A stretch of 64,000 bases of DNA from Candidatus Zhuqueibacterota bacterium (GTDB taxonomy: Bacteria; Zhuqueibacterota; Zhuqueibacteria; Residuimicrobiales; Krinioviventaceae), in NCBI GenBank assembly GCA_016934825.1, contig JAFGSB010000078.1, forward strand, positions 23,371-87,370, read 5' to 3'. Both the position numbers and the translations under genes were made by a program. Numbering within the stretch: the stretch's first letter is position 1; each line of letters starts with the position of its first letter. Below the pieces are notes generated by a model. The model did no database searches. It saw only the letters and a program-made list of their open reading frames with translations, and was not told the DNA's origin. This document shows positions 1 through 9,172 of this stretch, piece after piece.

Positions 1-355
1 AACGTAATTCAAGACGGGTCCAGGAACCAACGGGCACCCCTTTATAAATTGCCGGTTCATAACTTACACCTTTTGAAAATTCCACGGCGGCGCTGTCCAA
101 TTCTTCACTGCCCGAGGACTGCAGGATATTGACTTCCTGGGGAATTCCCTTCTTGCTGACGAAAATAGCCACCAATACTCTGCCCTCAATTTTATTCAAT
201 TGAGCGTCAAGTGGATATTCCAGATTACCCTCAAAAAGAATTTTCGGTGCTTTATAAACACTGGATGTTCCACAACCGGCAATTATGCCGGTTGTGACAA
301 GCAAGAAAAAAACTAAAAGTCTGACTCTTGAATTTAGCTTTATATTAATACTCAA
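1..355 (-). CDS. TonB C-terminal-domain lipoprotein, partial (3' end outside window)
   Basis: Reading the minus strand from about 355 gives a hydrophobic signal sequence ending in a lipobox (IIAGC), then a short linker and a TonB C-terminal fold. The recognisable part is EGRVLVAIFVSKKGIPQEV followed by SSGSEELDSAAVEF and a YEPAIYKGVPVGSW block, the normal order of this domain. The C-terminus runs off the left edge. No ATG is in frame; TTG at 355 or 373 are the candidates, so the start is uncertain. A lipidated TonB domain cannot use the usual inner-membrane TonB anchor, so an energy-transducing role is doubtful. It lies just downstream of the barrel gene at 377. Confidence 0.6.
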   Translation of the reverse strand, partial: MSINIKLNSRVRLLVFFLLVTTGIIAGCGTSSVYKAPKILFEGNLEYPLDAQLNKIEGRVLVAIFVSKKGIPQEVNILQSSGSEELDSAAVEFSKGVSYEPAIYKGVPVGSWTRLELR

Positions 356-376
356 TCCTGACTTACATTTCAAAAA

Positions 377-1774
377 TTAAAACCGTATTGATAAAGTACC
401 GGTTATTTTATTAAAACCTTTATCTTCTACTGATGAAGTATTGGTAAGCGGATCGTATGTCTGTTGTTCCCAACTGCCATGGGTCAATCCGACATCGACC
501 ATCACCTGTTTATCCAGCATTATACTTGCACCCGCGGTTAAATAATCCTTATCCGGTTTGATTTCAGTATACTTGTATGGAGACGGATTGTTGAAATATC
601 CTGCCCGTACTCGCCCTTTTATCAGCGGGACATATACTTCAGCGCCCAGGTGCATCGTGGTCACAGATTTTAATTCCTGTTTGATTCTGACATTCACATC
701 GCCCTTTGTTACCCCGAATATCGGCGGTTCTGTTTTGAATTTTGCCTGCGACCAATCTTTAAATTCCAAACTTGCCGCCAGCATGATATTTAACAATTTA
801 AAGGAACCGCCAACACCCAGGCTGTACGGTTCCTGGATCTTATATTCATATTCACCACTATCCGTAAAGGGATCTTCTTTACCCCAATCGTAAGTTTCGT
901 CAAAATTTTCACTCCAGCTTTCTTTAATGGTATATTGTGTCGGGAAAACGACCGTGGCGCCTATTCTCGTTGCCTTATTAACATGGTAAAGGGCCCCGAG
1001 CTTGAAACTGGTCGCGCTAAAATCCGAAACTAGTCCCTGGTTATATACCCAATTATCCAGATCGGCTATAACTCCCGTCTGGCTATCGAACGGTTTATCA
1101 TAGATATTATATACATCCGTTTCCGTCAACTTTACACCATAGTCGTCCTTACCGCTTATAAAATTGATCGACGCACCCAGGAAAAAATTTTGCTGAATTT
1201 CAACAGCACCGGATAACACAAACTGGTTCATGGTCCCTTCCTCGATTAACGATTCCTCCTGGTACAGTGAATCGTTGATCGTCGTTGTCCAGCCCTGATC
1301 GTAATAAGTGGGAATGACCAAATCCTGGTAGGCAGCGTAATCTTTATTAAAACCATCAATTTCCAGAGTATTATCAAAATCACGGATCTTGTTATAACCG
1401 GCCGCAAACACCAAACTGCCCTGGTATGTCGGCACAGGGAAAACAAATCCGATGGAATTTAGCCTGGTAAAACTGATTTCACTATTGAATTTTTCATCCA
1501 AAAATGTGGCGTCATTTGAAACAACGTTATGAGAGAACCCGATGTTCATTTCCATTCTTCTCAGTTGGCCCAAACCGGAGGGATTCCAGTATACAGCGGA
1601 ATAATCATCGGCCACACCCAAGAAGGCGCCTCCCATACTCATCGCCCTGGCGCCAACACCGGTTTCTTCTCCCAGAAAAAATATTTCTTCCTGGGCGGGT
1701 GCGCCGGTGAAATGCAACATCAGGATTAAAACTGAAAAAATAAAAACACATTCTCTTAATATTTTAATTCGCAT
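377..1774 (-). CDS. Outer-membrane beta-barrel protein, FadL/PorV-like (OmpP1 superfamily)
   Basis: A 465-residue exported protein. The N-terminus has a cleavable signal ending near GAPAQ. It is followed by the family hallmark GARAMSMGGAFLGVADDY and AVYWNPSGLGQL, seen in FadL/TodX transport barrels and in PorV/PorQ-like and UPF0164 proteins. The remainder has alternating beta-strand patterns and ends in a C-terminal strand finishing with IRF, typical of an outer-membrane barrel signal. Members move hydrophobic compounds or serve type IX secretion; the sequence alone does not decide which. A GGAG ribosome site precedes the ATG. It follows the lipoprotein at 1824 by about 50 bases and may close the Bat-associated transcript. 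Confidence 0.8.
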   Translation of the reverse strand: MRIKILRECVFIFSVLILMLHFTGAPAQEEIFFLGEETGVGARAMSMGGAFLGVADDYSAVYWNPSGLGQLRRMEMNIGFSHNVVSNDATFLDEKFNSEISFTRLNSIGFVFPVPTYQGSLVFAAGYNKIRDFDNTLEIDGFNKDYAAYQDLVIPTYYDQGWTTTINDSLYQEESLIEEGTMNQFVLSGAVEIQQNFFLGASINFISGKDDYGVKLTETDVYNIYDKPFDSQTGVIADLDNWVYNQGLVSDFSATSFKLGALYHVNKATRIGATVVFPTQYTIKESWSENFDETYDWGKEDPFTDSGEYEYKIQEPYSLGVGGSFKLLNIMLAASLEFKDWSQAKFKTEPPIFGVTKGDVNVRIKQELKSVTTMHLGAEVYVPLIKGRVRAGYFNNPSPYKYTEIKPDKDYLTAGASIMLDKQVMVDVGLTHGSWEQQTYDPLTNTSSVEDKGFNKITGTLSIRF

Positions 1775-1823
1775 GATTTTTCTCCTTTAATCCTTTACAA
1801 TAATTCATCTAATTGTCGTTTTA

Positions 1824-2882
1824 TCATTTTCTGCCGCTGGACCGTTTTGATGAACTACTGCTTGAGGAACTTCTGCTTGATGAACGTCCGCTGCTGGATG
1901 AACTGCTGCCGGATGAGCTCGAACTGCCACTGCTTCTTCCGGAATAACCCGATGAAGACGAACTGCTGGAATTACCGGAAGAACTGCTGCGTGAAGACCT
2001 TGGCGCATACGACGGCGATTTTGTCGTTCGTGTTTTCCGAGTTACAGTTCTGGACTTTGTCGCACTTGACCCGCTCGAACTCGGCTTTCGTATACGGGAA
2101 ACACTTGCGGACCTTTCAGTCGTCCGGGTTGTTGACTGTCGTTGAATCGAAGTCGTCCGTGAAGTGTTATCCTTCGTCCTGGTATTACGCGAAACCGCCT
2201 CCGGCCTTGTCGTACGTGTTACGGTACGGCGGATACTGCCGGTGGTGTTTCGCGGAGTCGTATTCGTTGAATTCCGCTTTATGGCCTCGGTAGTTCTCCT
2301 GGTTGTTCTTTGCGCACCGGTTACCGTGGCATTTCGTTTTGGCGGTTGCACACCGCTATTGTTGCCGCGTATAGTACTGGGACGCTGCGATATAATACTT
2401 CTTCTGGCAAAATCACGTTTAACCTGCGGAGTAAGAGTGGTGTATGGTGAATAGTTGTTATAATAATGATGGCGGGGATAATAATAATCGTTATAATACC
2501 AACCATAACCGCCAAAGAAAGATACGGAGGGCCAGTAATAAGGATCGTACCAGCCATAATAATTATATCCATACCAGGGATCCCACCTATGATGAAATCT
2601 CCACCAGGATGTATAATATGGGTCATACCGCCATGAATCCCAGAAAAACGGATCATAATAACCGCCGGAAATATAAACATCATGATCATATTGGTGATAG
2701 ACGACATCATATTGTTCTGCATCTTCATCACCGGCATTTTCATTTTCATCATATTCTGTATAATAATCATATTCTGATGTGGTATTTACTTTAGGATTGC
2801 CGACACGGGTATAACATCCCGATAATCCGGCAACAATAATGCTGATTAAAAGCGCCAATGAAAATTTTTTTATATTTAACAT
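1824..2882 (-). CDS. Tyr/Trp-rich lipoprotein with Arg/Thr/Ser low-complexity tail
   Basis: I do not recognise the family. The signal ends in a lipobox (AGLSGC, about residue 23). Residues about 35-75 are acidic with Tyr. Residues about 75-150 are a Tyr/Trp/Asp/Pro/Gly-rich stretch with recurring WDPWYGY and YDPYY units. Residues about 170-280 are Arg/Thr rich (RTT, TRTTR), and the last 70 residues are mainly Ser with Gly, Arg and Lys. No catalytic motif is visible. An AGGAGG ribosome site sits before the ATG. The make-up suggests a surface-exposed, cell-wall or polymer-binding lipoprotein. It lies between the TonB gene and the FadL-like barrel gene, all in one direction. Confidence 0.75.
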   Translation of the reverse strand: MLNIKKFSLALLISIIVAGLSGCYTRVGNPKVNTTSEYDYYTEYDENENAGDEDAEQYDVVYHQYDHDVYISGGYYDPFFWDSWRYDPYYTSWWRFHHRWDPWYGYNYYGWYDPYYWPSVSFFGGYGWYYNDYYYPRHHYYNNYSPYTTLTPQVKRDFARRSIISQRPSTIRGNNSGVQPPKRNATVTGAQRTTRRTTEAIKRNSTNTTPRNTTGSIRRTVTRTTRPEAVSRNTRTKDNTSRTTSIQRQSTTRTTERSASVSRIRKPSSSGSSATKSRTVTRKTRTTKSPSYAPRSSRSSSSGNSSSSSSSGYSGRSSGSSSSSGSSSSSSGRSSSRSSSSSSSSKRSSGRK

Positions 2883-3084
2883 TTTATCGCCTCCTTTGAT
2901 GAGCCAAAAAGCTCTTTACGAGTGATTGGCGAATTATTCCTTTTAATATACAAAGTAAACCCAATTGAATCAATACTCATTTCTACTATTTTCAACTTCC
3001 AATTGATTTAACAAACTTTTTCTTCTGTTTATTTGACGTATTTTTTTTATTTTCGTTTACAATTCCAATAAAATATACTTTCAT

Positions 3085-3708
3085 TCATTCATTATGCTTA
3101 AAACTATATATACACGTGGTCCACATGGAAATTTTTTTATTATCCGCTATTGCCGGAGTGTACCTGCTCTTGTAAGCGGCGTCAACAGCCGCATTTTTAC
3201 ATATTTCACTTTGAGTTGTATTTGCTGAAACAACCACATCAATCACATTACCGGATTCATCAATTTTGACCAACAATTTAACGTTTCCTTCTATTTTCTT
3301 TTTTTGCAGTTCCTTAGAATATTCCGGGACGACCTGAACCAGAGGTCTCGGAGGGATCGTATCAATCTTTCCGATAGTAATACCGCTGGTTCCATAAGGT
3401 GAATCTCCAAGTTTCCAGTTTATATTGGTTTCATCTATCGTATCGTCTTCCGGGAATAATGAATCTTCCGATGGAACAGGTAAAACCGGTCTTGTCGGCG
3501 CCGGCTGACCCCGGCGTATTTTTTGTTCGGTGGCCGGTATATCTTCAATCGTTAAACTCAGAACAACACGTTTCGGTTCCTTATATTCAATATCGATTTT
3601 TTTAGGAAAAGTTTGAAATAACACAATAATCAGCAAAAGAGAGACAATAATTGCTTTTTCAATATGTATACAGTGTGAAAATTGATAAAGTTTATTTATT
3701 CTATTCAT
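3085..3708 (-). CDS. tonB: TonB family energy transducer
   Basis: A 207-residue protein with one inner-membrane segment (about residues 19-36, AIIVSLLLIIVLF), a periplasmic linker with Pro-rich portions (RGQPAPTRPVLPVP), and a C-terminal TonB domain. That domain shows PPRPLVQVVPEYSKEL, IEGNVKLLVKIDESGNV and AAYKSRYTPAIADNK, the standard order. TonB passes proton-motive-force energy from ExbB/ExbD to outer-membrane receptors. No exbB or exbD lies nearby. The gene follows batE by about 35 bases on the same strand, so it may belong to the Bat transcript. Paralogues often serve dedicated receptors; the only TonB-dependent receptor in this window is at 43535-45364. Confidence 0.85.
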   Translation of the reverse strand: MNRINKLYQFSHCIHIEKAIIVSLLLIIVLFQTFPKKIDIEYKEPKRVVLSLTIEDIPATEQKIRRGQPAPTRPVLPVPSEDSLFPEDDTIDETNINWKLGDSPYGTSGITIGKIDTIPPRPLVQVVPEYSKELQKKKIEGNVKLLVKIDESGNVIDVVVSANTTQSEICKNAAVDAAYKSRYTPAIADNKKISMWTTCIYSFKHNE

Positions 3709-3741
3709 TATTCGAAAATAATGTTGAACAACATAAATAAA

Positions 3742-4497
3742 TTATATTATCTCGACTGTGCTTACATTAATCCATCCAATTTTACCGTCAGATAATTCAA
3801 TTCTTAGAAAATCCCCGGAACGTTCCGATATTTTCACCTTTACACCTTCATGGAGCGCGAAAACCTCTGTCGCATCTTTTGATGGTGAACTGGTTACATC
3901 AATTCTTTTAGCAATAACGATCGCCTCTTTCAGATTGATATCTTCATTGATACGTTGAATAAAAATCAAAGCGGAAAACAAAAATAATATAAACACCGGA
4001 ATGACCGCGATACCGGTCACTTTTTTAAAGAAATGGTTCCGAATAAAAATCCGGACAATCAACAAAGATATTAAAACAATATATATCGCCAGCGTCAGTA
4101 TACCAAGATCTTTGGTAACAAAAAAATCTTTAACATTTTTCCAAAAAAAAATGAGAAAAAGTTGCGGCGGCAAATTAATTTTATCGACAACATACAACCG
4201 GGCAATATCCAGGTTAAACAAGATATCTTCATCACGGGGCGTCAATTTTTTGGCCCTTTCATAATTCAGAATGGATTTACCAATCTGATTTGATTTGAAA
4301 TAGGCATTCCCCAGATTATAGTATATTTCCGCACTCTCATAGCCGGTAGACAGCGCCGTTTCATACATTTCCACGGCCTGCTGATACTCACCCTGCTGAT
4401 AAAATTCATTACCTTTTTGAAAATCGGTATTGGCCTTGCCGATTTCCGCTTTCGGAGCGATCAAAAGAAAAACATATAATAATATCGACATATTCAT
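3742..4497 (-). CDS. batE: BatE: TPR and SH3 membrane protein
   Basis: The open frame extends back to 4554 inside batD, but the ATG at 4497, just after the batD stop, starts a normal signal peptide (MNMSILLYVFLLIAPKAEIG) and is preferred. Two TPR units follow (NEFYQQGEYQQAVEMYETAL and AEIYYNLGNAYFKSNQIGKS). Next are two or three membrane helices and a C-terminal bacterial SH3 domain ending VKISERSGDFLRIELSDGKIGWI. This is the BatE layout. Bat proteins are linked in Bacteroides and Leptospira to tolerance of oxygen or peroxide, with unclear biochemistry. The gene is the last of the batABCDE run. Confidence 0.85.
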   Translation of the reverse strand: MNMSILLYVFLLIAPKAEIGKANTDFQKGNEFYQQGEYQQAVEMYETALSTGYESAEIYYNLGNAYFKSNQIGKSILNYERAKKLTPRDEDILFNLDIARLYVVDKINLPPQLFLIFFWKNVKDFFVTKDLGILTLAIYIVLISLLIVRIFIRNHFFKKVTGIAVIPVFILFLFSALIFIQRINEDINLKEAIVIAKRIDVTSSPSKDATEVFALHEGVKVKISERSGDFLRIELSDGKIGWINVSTVEII

Positions 4498-4498
4498 T

Positions 4499-6340
4499 TT
4501 ATAACGCTTTTTCCAAGTTAACGATTGCTTCTTTTGCTCTTGAATAGAATTCAAACATTTCGGCTTTTGTTACGGTCGCGGGCGCGAAACGCTGAAAATC
4601 ACAGGTTTGAATCAATTCAATATATTGATTCACAACTGAACTGTCAAGATTTCGTTGATTCAAAAGCTCCTCTAATTCCGTGCTGATCATACCCGCAGCG
4701 GCTAAATTCAATTTGTCCGCAGCAAATCCCAACAGGGCCCGCGACACTTCTGCGAAAAATTCCTTCTGTGTGTTTTCTGCAAGTAATCCTCTGGATTTAC
4801 TTAACCGTTTCATTGCTATTGTATTGGCCCGCCGGCTTCGGGCATAAGCGACATTTTTACTTAATTTCTCAAGATGTCTGTTATAGCCGACGGAAACGAT
4901 CAATAATAACATGGGGATAATACATAAAGCAACATATAAAAAACTTTTATAAATTTTAAAACCCGTGCGGGTAAACGAATTTGTATTCAGTTTGATATAA
5001 CGGATATCCTGACCGACAAGCCGGACCTCCTCTTTACTCAGACCGGAACCCATGGATAGCAGTTCATCATTCCCTTTTTCAACCCGGATCAGAAATTCGG
5101 GAGTGGATAATGTCTTGTATGTTTTGGCGTAAGGATCAAAATAATTAAAATTTACGGATTTAATACGCTGTTCACCCGGGAACCGCGGCACCAGGATATA
5201 TTCGAACGTTTTATTGCCGCTGACGCCGTTCTCGTTGCGGATGATATTTTCTGTGATCTTTGGTTCATACTGTTGAAAATCCTGCGGGATCAGTACATTC
5301 GGTTGAGGGACGATTTTTATGTTCCCGGTACCTGAAATTTTAATCTTTAACGTTATCGCTTCATTCGTTTTGACCTGAGATTTATCGATGGACGCATCCA
5401 GATCAAAGTTGCCGACAATTCCGGAAAAATTTTCCGGTTTATTTGCCGTCGGCAAAGGCAAAACATTGATCTTTACCGGTTGTGAAAAAATGGTTTTGCG
5501 AACAGTCCGGGTGAAAAAAGGATCTTCAAAAAAGCTGTCGAATATATCATTACTGCGTCTTTGTCTCGGGACACGGATATTGCAGTCAATACCAAGCGAA
5601 CCCACCGATTTTTCCCCGGGTGACGCGGGGAACAGTATGGTCTTCTTGATGTCGGCCAGCACGAATTTTTGACCGTTAATTACCTCTTCCCAGATTTTTG
5701 GCTGATTGCCCACGTCGATCTCCTCAGCCCAAAATCCGACCGTCTCCGGAAGTTTGTTCACTCCATAATTTGTGAGATTAACCCTGGCGCTTTTATAAAT
5801 CCGGTATGAAACGACAACCGGTTCATTCTGATAAACCGTTTTCTTACTTACGATTGCGCGTAAATAGAGATCTTCTCCGGTATCCGGTATATCTACGGTG
5901 GTTTGCTTTTGCGGCTCATCGGGTTGTACGGCGGATTTTACAATCGTTATGGTTACCGGCTCGGAAACGGCCTGATTGTCTTTATTACTGACCCTGATCT
6001 CCGGTATCGTATATGTTCCTTCTTTGGCGGCAATATAATAAAATGCCTGTGATTTCGTGATCGACATTTTACCGTTTATAAACTGGATATTCTGAGAATT
6101 CCCGCCGCTTCCGGCCAGCTTTAAAAATTCTCCCATTTCCGGCGGCGGGGGATAATCGACTTTGTTTGCGCCTTCCCCGCTTATTTCTATCGTCAGCATC
6201 AGGCGCTGATTCAGGGCCAGTGTGGTGCGGTCAACAACGGCCCGAATTGTTAAAGACTGTTGAGCCATGCTCAAACCGTTGGCCGATATTAACAGAATAA
6301 ATAAAAATCGCAGGGATATTTTTATATTTGGCGTAATCAT
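4499..6340 (-). CDS. batD: BatD: oxygen-tolerance membrane protein
   Basis: A 613-residue BatD protein. The N-terminus has a signal peptide (about residues 1-26), followed by repeated Ig-like beta domains with the pattern VDRTTLALNQRLMLTIEISG and later DKSQVKTNEAITLKIKISG. A membrane helix lies near residue 465 (FLYVALCIIPMLLLIV), followed by a cytoplasmic tail (RALLGFAADKLNLAA and SVVNQYIELIQTCDF) typical of the family. It is probably the periplasmic scaffold of the Bat complex. The ATG follows AAGG directly, so the ribosome site is crowded. The gene starts about 10 bases after batC, within a tightly packed operon. Two shorter relatives are encoded upstream at 9173 and 13176. Confidence 0.9.
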   Translation of the reverse strand: MITPNIKISLRFLFILLISANGLSMAQQSLTIRAVVDRTTLALNQRLMLTIEISGEGANKVDYPPPPEMGEFLKLAGSGGNSQNIQFINGKMSITKSQAFYYIAAKEGTYTIPEIRVSNKDNQAVSEPVTITIVKSAVQPDEPQKQTTVDIPDTGEDLYLRAIVSKKTVYQNEPVVVSYRIYKSARVNLTNYGVNKLPETVGFWAEEIDVGNQPKIWEEVINGQKFVLADIKKTILFPASPGEKSVGSLGIDCNIRVPRQRRSNDIFDSFFEDPFFTRTVRKTIFSQPVKINVLPLPTANKPENFSGIVGNFDLDASIDKSQVKTNEAITLKIKISGTGNIKIVPQPNVLIPQDFQQYEPKITENIIRNENGVSGNKTFEYILVPRFPGEQRIKSVNFNYFDPYAKTYKTLSTPEFLIRVEKGNDELLSMGSGLSKEEVRLVGQDIRYIKLNTNSFTRTGFKIYKSFLYVALCIIPMLLLIVSVGYNRHLEKLSKNVAYARSRRANTIAMKRLSKSRGLLAENTQKEFFAEVSRALLGFAADKLNLAAAGMISTELEELLNQRNLDSSVVNQYIELIQTCDFQRFAPATVTKAEMFEFYSRAKEAIVNLEKAL

Positions 6341-6350
6341 CCTTAATTTT

Positions 6351-7139
6351 TTACCAATCTTTTGAAACCGAAATCCGGCCCCGCACTTTTTGTTTTCGGG
6401 CCTCTTTCATTTTTTCTTCATCTTCTTTTAAAGCGTTTAATATACGTTCCGCGTCCTCTTTGGAAATATCCTGTTGCTGTTCCTGTTGCTGCTGTTGTTG
6501 TTCCTGCTCCTGCTGCTGTTCTTCTTCCGGCGATTGTTGTTCCTGTTGCTGCTGTTGCTCCTGTTGTTGTTCTTGCTGCTGGTCCTGATTCTGTTGTTGT
6601 TGTTGTTGATCCTGCTGTTGTTGTTGCTGCTGTTGAGGATTTTGCTGTTGCTTTTGCGCCTGGTCCTTTAACTTTTTACGGACAAATTCCAGATTATACT
6701 TTGCGTCTTCATCATCCGGATTGAGTTCAAGGGACTGCTTATAAGCCATGATGGCTTCCGGCAGTTTGTTTAACCGGTACAGCGCATTACCAATATTATA
6801 ATAGGATTGCGCCTGTTTCAGGACATCATCGCTGTTCAGGGAAGCTTCGAATTCCTTGACCGCTTCTTCATATTTGTTCATTTTATACTGGGCGTCGCCG
6901 ATATTGAACTTTAGCAAAGGTGATTCAGGATCATGCACCTGCGCGTCCCGGTACTTATTCAGGGCGTCATCATATTTTTCTTTATTATAAAGGTTGTTGC
7001 CTTCAACGACTTTTTTACGCACCGCCTGCGCGAAAACGGAATCCAGTGCGCCAAACCAGAGAACAACAATTAAAATAATTTTTAATATCTTCATATCCAT
7101 CACATTATTTGTTTTGATTACATAAACCGTCCGCGCCAT
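6351..7139 (-). CDS. batC: BatC: TPR protein with long glutamine-rich segment
   Basis: After a signal peptide (ILIVVLWFGALDSVFAQA) come three TPR units (NNLYNKEKYDDALNKYRDAQ, then PLLKFNIGDAQYKMNKYEEA and QSYYNIGNALYRLNKLPEA). About 75 residues made almost wholly of Gln with some Glu and Asp follow. The C-terminus EDAERILNALKEDEEKM and ending SKDW are BatC hallmarks. The start is uncertain: ATG at 7139 overlaps the batB end by 22 bases and has AGCAGGA before it, while ATG at 7100 or 7094 places the signal peptide at the very N-terminus. BatC is thought to be a periplasmic partner of BatA and BatB. Gln codons alternate CAG/CAA, giving a CTG/TTG-rich repeat on the plus strand. Confidence 0.88.
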   Translation of the reverse strand: MARTVYVIKTNNVMDMKILKIILIVVLWFGALDSVFAQAVRKKVVEGNNLYNKEKYDDALNKYRDAQVHDPESPLLKFNIGDAQYKMNKYEEAVKEFEASLNSDDVLKQAQSYYNIGNALYRLNKLPEAIMAYKQSLELNPDDEDAKYNLEFVRKKLKDQAQKQQQNPQQQQQQQQDQQQQQQNQDQQQEQQQEQQQQQEQQSPEEEQQQEQEQQQQQQEQQQDISKEDAERILNALKEDEEKMKEARKQKVRGRISVSKDW

Positions 7140-8149
7140 TCCTGCTTAACCTTACGGCGTTCCGGTAAAGCAAATTCCCACACCAGGAATAAAACGGCAA
7201 ACGCGATAAAATATTGGAACCGGTCTTCAAATTGGGAAAATTTTAAAGAACCCAGTTCTTTTTTTTCCATGTTATCAATTTCATTATAAATTCTATCCAG
7301 TTCATCTTCGCCGCTGGTGGACCTGAAATATTTGCCGCCTGTTTGCAGCGCCACTTTTTCAAGGGTCACTTCGTCCAGCTTGGAGATAATGACCTGCCCT
7401 TTATTATCCTTTTTGAAACCCATCCCCCCTGAACCGTCGGCAACCGCAGGAATCGGCTCGCCCTTTGGGGAACCGATGCCGACACAATAAATAACGATAC
7501 CCTGCCGTTCCGCTTCTTCGGCGTATTTCATTACATCGCCCTGATGGTCCTCGCCGTCGGTGATCAGGACAAGTACTTTATGTTTTCTTTCTTTTTGATC
7601 AAAAGTGTCAATGGCCTTTTCAATCACGCTGCCTATGGCGGTTCCGGGTGTTGGTATTAATTCGGGTTCCATAATGTCCAGAAAAATTTTGGCGGCTCCA
7701 TAATCAAGCGTTAAAGGACATTGCACAAACGGAACCCCGGAAAACGCGATAAGAGCGATTCGATCGCCGCGCAGCCGGTCGATAAAGCCTTCCACCTCAT
7801 GCTTGGCCTTTGCCAGCCGGCTCGGCTGAATATCCTGCGCCAGCATGGATTTGGACACATCAATCGCGACGATTATATCGATACCTTCACGTTTCACTTC
7901 TTCCAGTTTTGTGCCGATCTGCGGCCGCGCCAGCGCGAAAATCGAAAAAATGAGGGCGCCAAGGATCAACATAATTTTACCGACCTGTCTTCCAACACTG
8001 GTGTTTTTACTTAATTTCTCCAGAATGGCCAGATTGCCGAATTTTTTCATGGCTCTTTTTTTTGCTTTGAAAGCCAAAAAATAAAATATAATGATTACGG
8101 GTATAATCCAGAAGAGATATAAAAAATATGATAGCGCAAATCGAAACAT
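7118..8149 (-). CDS. batB: BatB: von Willebrand factor A membrane protein
   Basis: A 343-residue protein with an N-terminal membrane segment (FLYLFWIIPVIIIFYFLAF), a second helix near residue 60, a VWA domain and a C-terminal helix near residue 315. The metal-ion-dependent adhesion site is intact: DVSKS (DxSxS), with the later Thr in TPGTA and Asp in ITDGED. This is the BatB/BatA type. It probably assembles with BatA and the periplasmic TPR proteins, under control of the MoxR ATPase encoded upstream. It follows batA by about 30 bases. Divergence from the BatA copy (8179) is clear outside the VWA core, so this is an old duplication. Confidence 0.9.
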   Translation of the reverse strand: MFRFALSYFLYLFWIIPVIIIFYFLAFKAKKRAMKKFGNLAILEKLSKNTSVGRQVGKIMLILGALIFSIFALARPQIGTKLEEVKREGIDIIVAIDVSKSMLAQDIQPSRLAKAKHEVEGFIDRLRGDRIALIAFSGVPFVQCPLTLDYGAAKIFLDIMEPELIPTPGTAIGSVIEKAIDTFDQKERKHKVLVLITDGEDHQGDVMKYAEEAERQGIVIYCVGIGSPKGEPIPAVADGSGGMGFKKDNKGQVIISKLDEVTLEKVALQTGGKYFRSTSGEDELDRIYNEIDNMEKKELGSLKFSQFEDRFQYFIAFAVLFLVWEFALPERRKVKQEWRGRFM

Positions 8150-8178
8150 AACCTTTGCAAACCTTTCGACATCAAAAA

Positions 8179-9171
8179 TTAGGGTATTTTTCTGAACCGT
8201 GTCTGCGACAGTACAACTTCCGCCGCCAGCAATACCAGTGCGAGTAACAGATAATTGATAAACAATTCCTTATACCGGGTGTACTCTTTAACTTCAATTT
8301 TGGTTTTTTCCATCTCACCGATTTCGGCATATATTTTTTCAAGACTTGTTTCATCGGTCGCCCGAAAATATTGCCCCCCGGTGATGCTGGCGACCTGTTT
8401 TAACAGGGCTTCATCGATTTCCACCGGCATTTTTACATACCGCTTGCCGAATATCGGGTCGTCAATAGGATATAACGCGTCGCCCCGCTTCCCGGCGCCG
8501 ATCGTATAGATACGTATATTATATGCTTTTCCGACTTTAGCGGCCGTAATCGGGTCCAGTTCACCCCTGTTGTTACGTCCGTCGGTCAGTAATATGACAA
8601 CTTTACTTTTCGCCTTACTGTCCCGCAAGCGGTTCACACAATTGGCGAGCGCCATACCGATTGCGGTTCCATCCTCGATCATACCGATATGTATATCTTC
8701 CATAAAACGCAGTAAAATACCATAATCAAGTGTAAGCGGACACTGGGTAAAGCTCTGCGCGGAAAAGACAACCAGCCCGATCCGGTCATTATTCCGGCCT
8801 TTGATAAAGTCGGCCGCCACCACTTTTGCCGCTTCAAGACGGTTTTTGGGTTTAAAATCTTCCGCCAGCATACTGCTGGAAACATCCATCGCCAGAATAA
8901 TGTCTATCCCTTCCGTGATGATCTCCTCCTCACTGCGACCGGACTGCGGCCTGGCAAAACAGATAATCAGCAGGCCGATGACAAGCAAACGTAATACAAA
9001 CAGAATATGTCGATACTTTTTTACGGGCGAATTCCTGACCGACTTTATAATTCCAAGATTGGAGTACCGCAATGTTGAACCGGATTTTCGGTTCCGCTTT
9101 ATATACCAGAATACCAAAACCGGCAGGATAACCAATAAAACCAGAAACTCCGGATTCGCAAAACGAAACAT
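8179..9171 (-). CDS. batA: BatA: von Willebrand factor A membrane protein
   Basis: The frame opens at 9180, but the GGGGAGG ribosome site sits directly against that ATG and about 9 bases before the next one at 9171, so MFRFANPEF is the likely N-terminus. Domain order is an N-terminal helix (FLVLLVILPVLVFWY), a second helix near residue 65, a VWA domain with intact MIDAS (DVSSS, then DGTA and LTDGRNNRG), and a C-terminal helix (YLLLALVLLAAEVVL). It is BatA of the aerotolerance locus. The upstream BatD-like gene ends at 9173, so the two are effectively coupled. Confidence 0.9.
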   Translation of the reverse strand: MFRFANPEFLVLLVILPVLVFWYIKRNRKSGSTLRYSNLGIIKSVRNSPVKKYRHILFVLRLLVIGLLIICFARPQSGRSEEEIITEGIDIILAMDVSSSMLAEDFKPKNRLEAAKVVAADFIKGRNNDRIGLVVFSAQSFTQCPLTLDYGILLRFMEDIHIGMIEDGTAIGMALANCVNRLRDSKAKSKVVILLTDGRNNRGELDPITAAKVGKAYNIRIYTIGAGKRGDALYPIDDPIFGKRYVKMPVEIDEALLKQVASITGGQYFRATDETSLEKIYAEIGEMEKTKIEVKEYTRYKELFINYLLLALVLLAAEVVLSQTRFRKIP

Positions 9172-9172
9172 A

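Noticed and set aside
2164..2794. Several plus-strand frames opposite the Tyr/Ser-rich lipoprotein
   Set aside because: Low-complexity DNA makes open frames in many phases; the minus frame has a ribosome site, signal peptide and lipobox.
6474..6671. Poly-leucine open frame on the plus strand
   Set aside because: It is the complement of the BatC glutamine repeat; no ribosome site and no independent coding signal.
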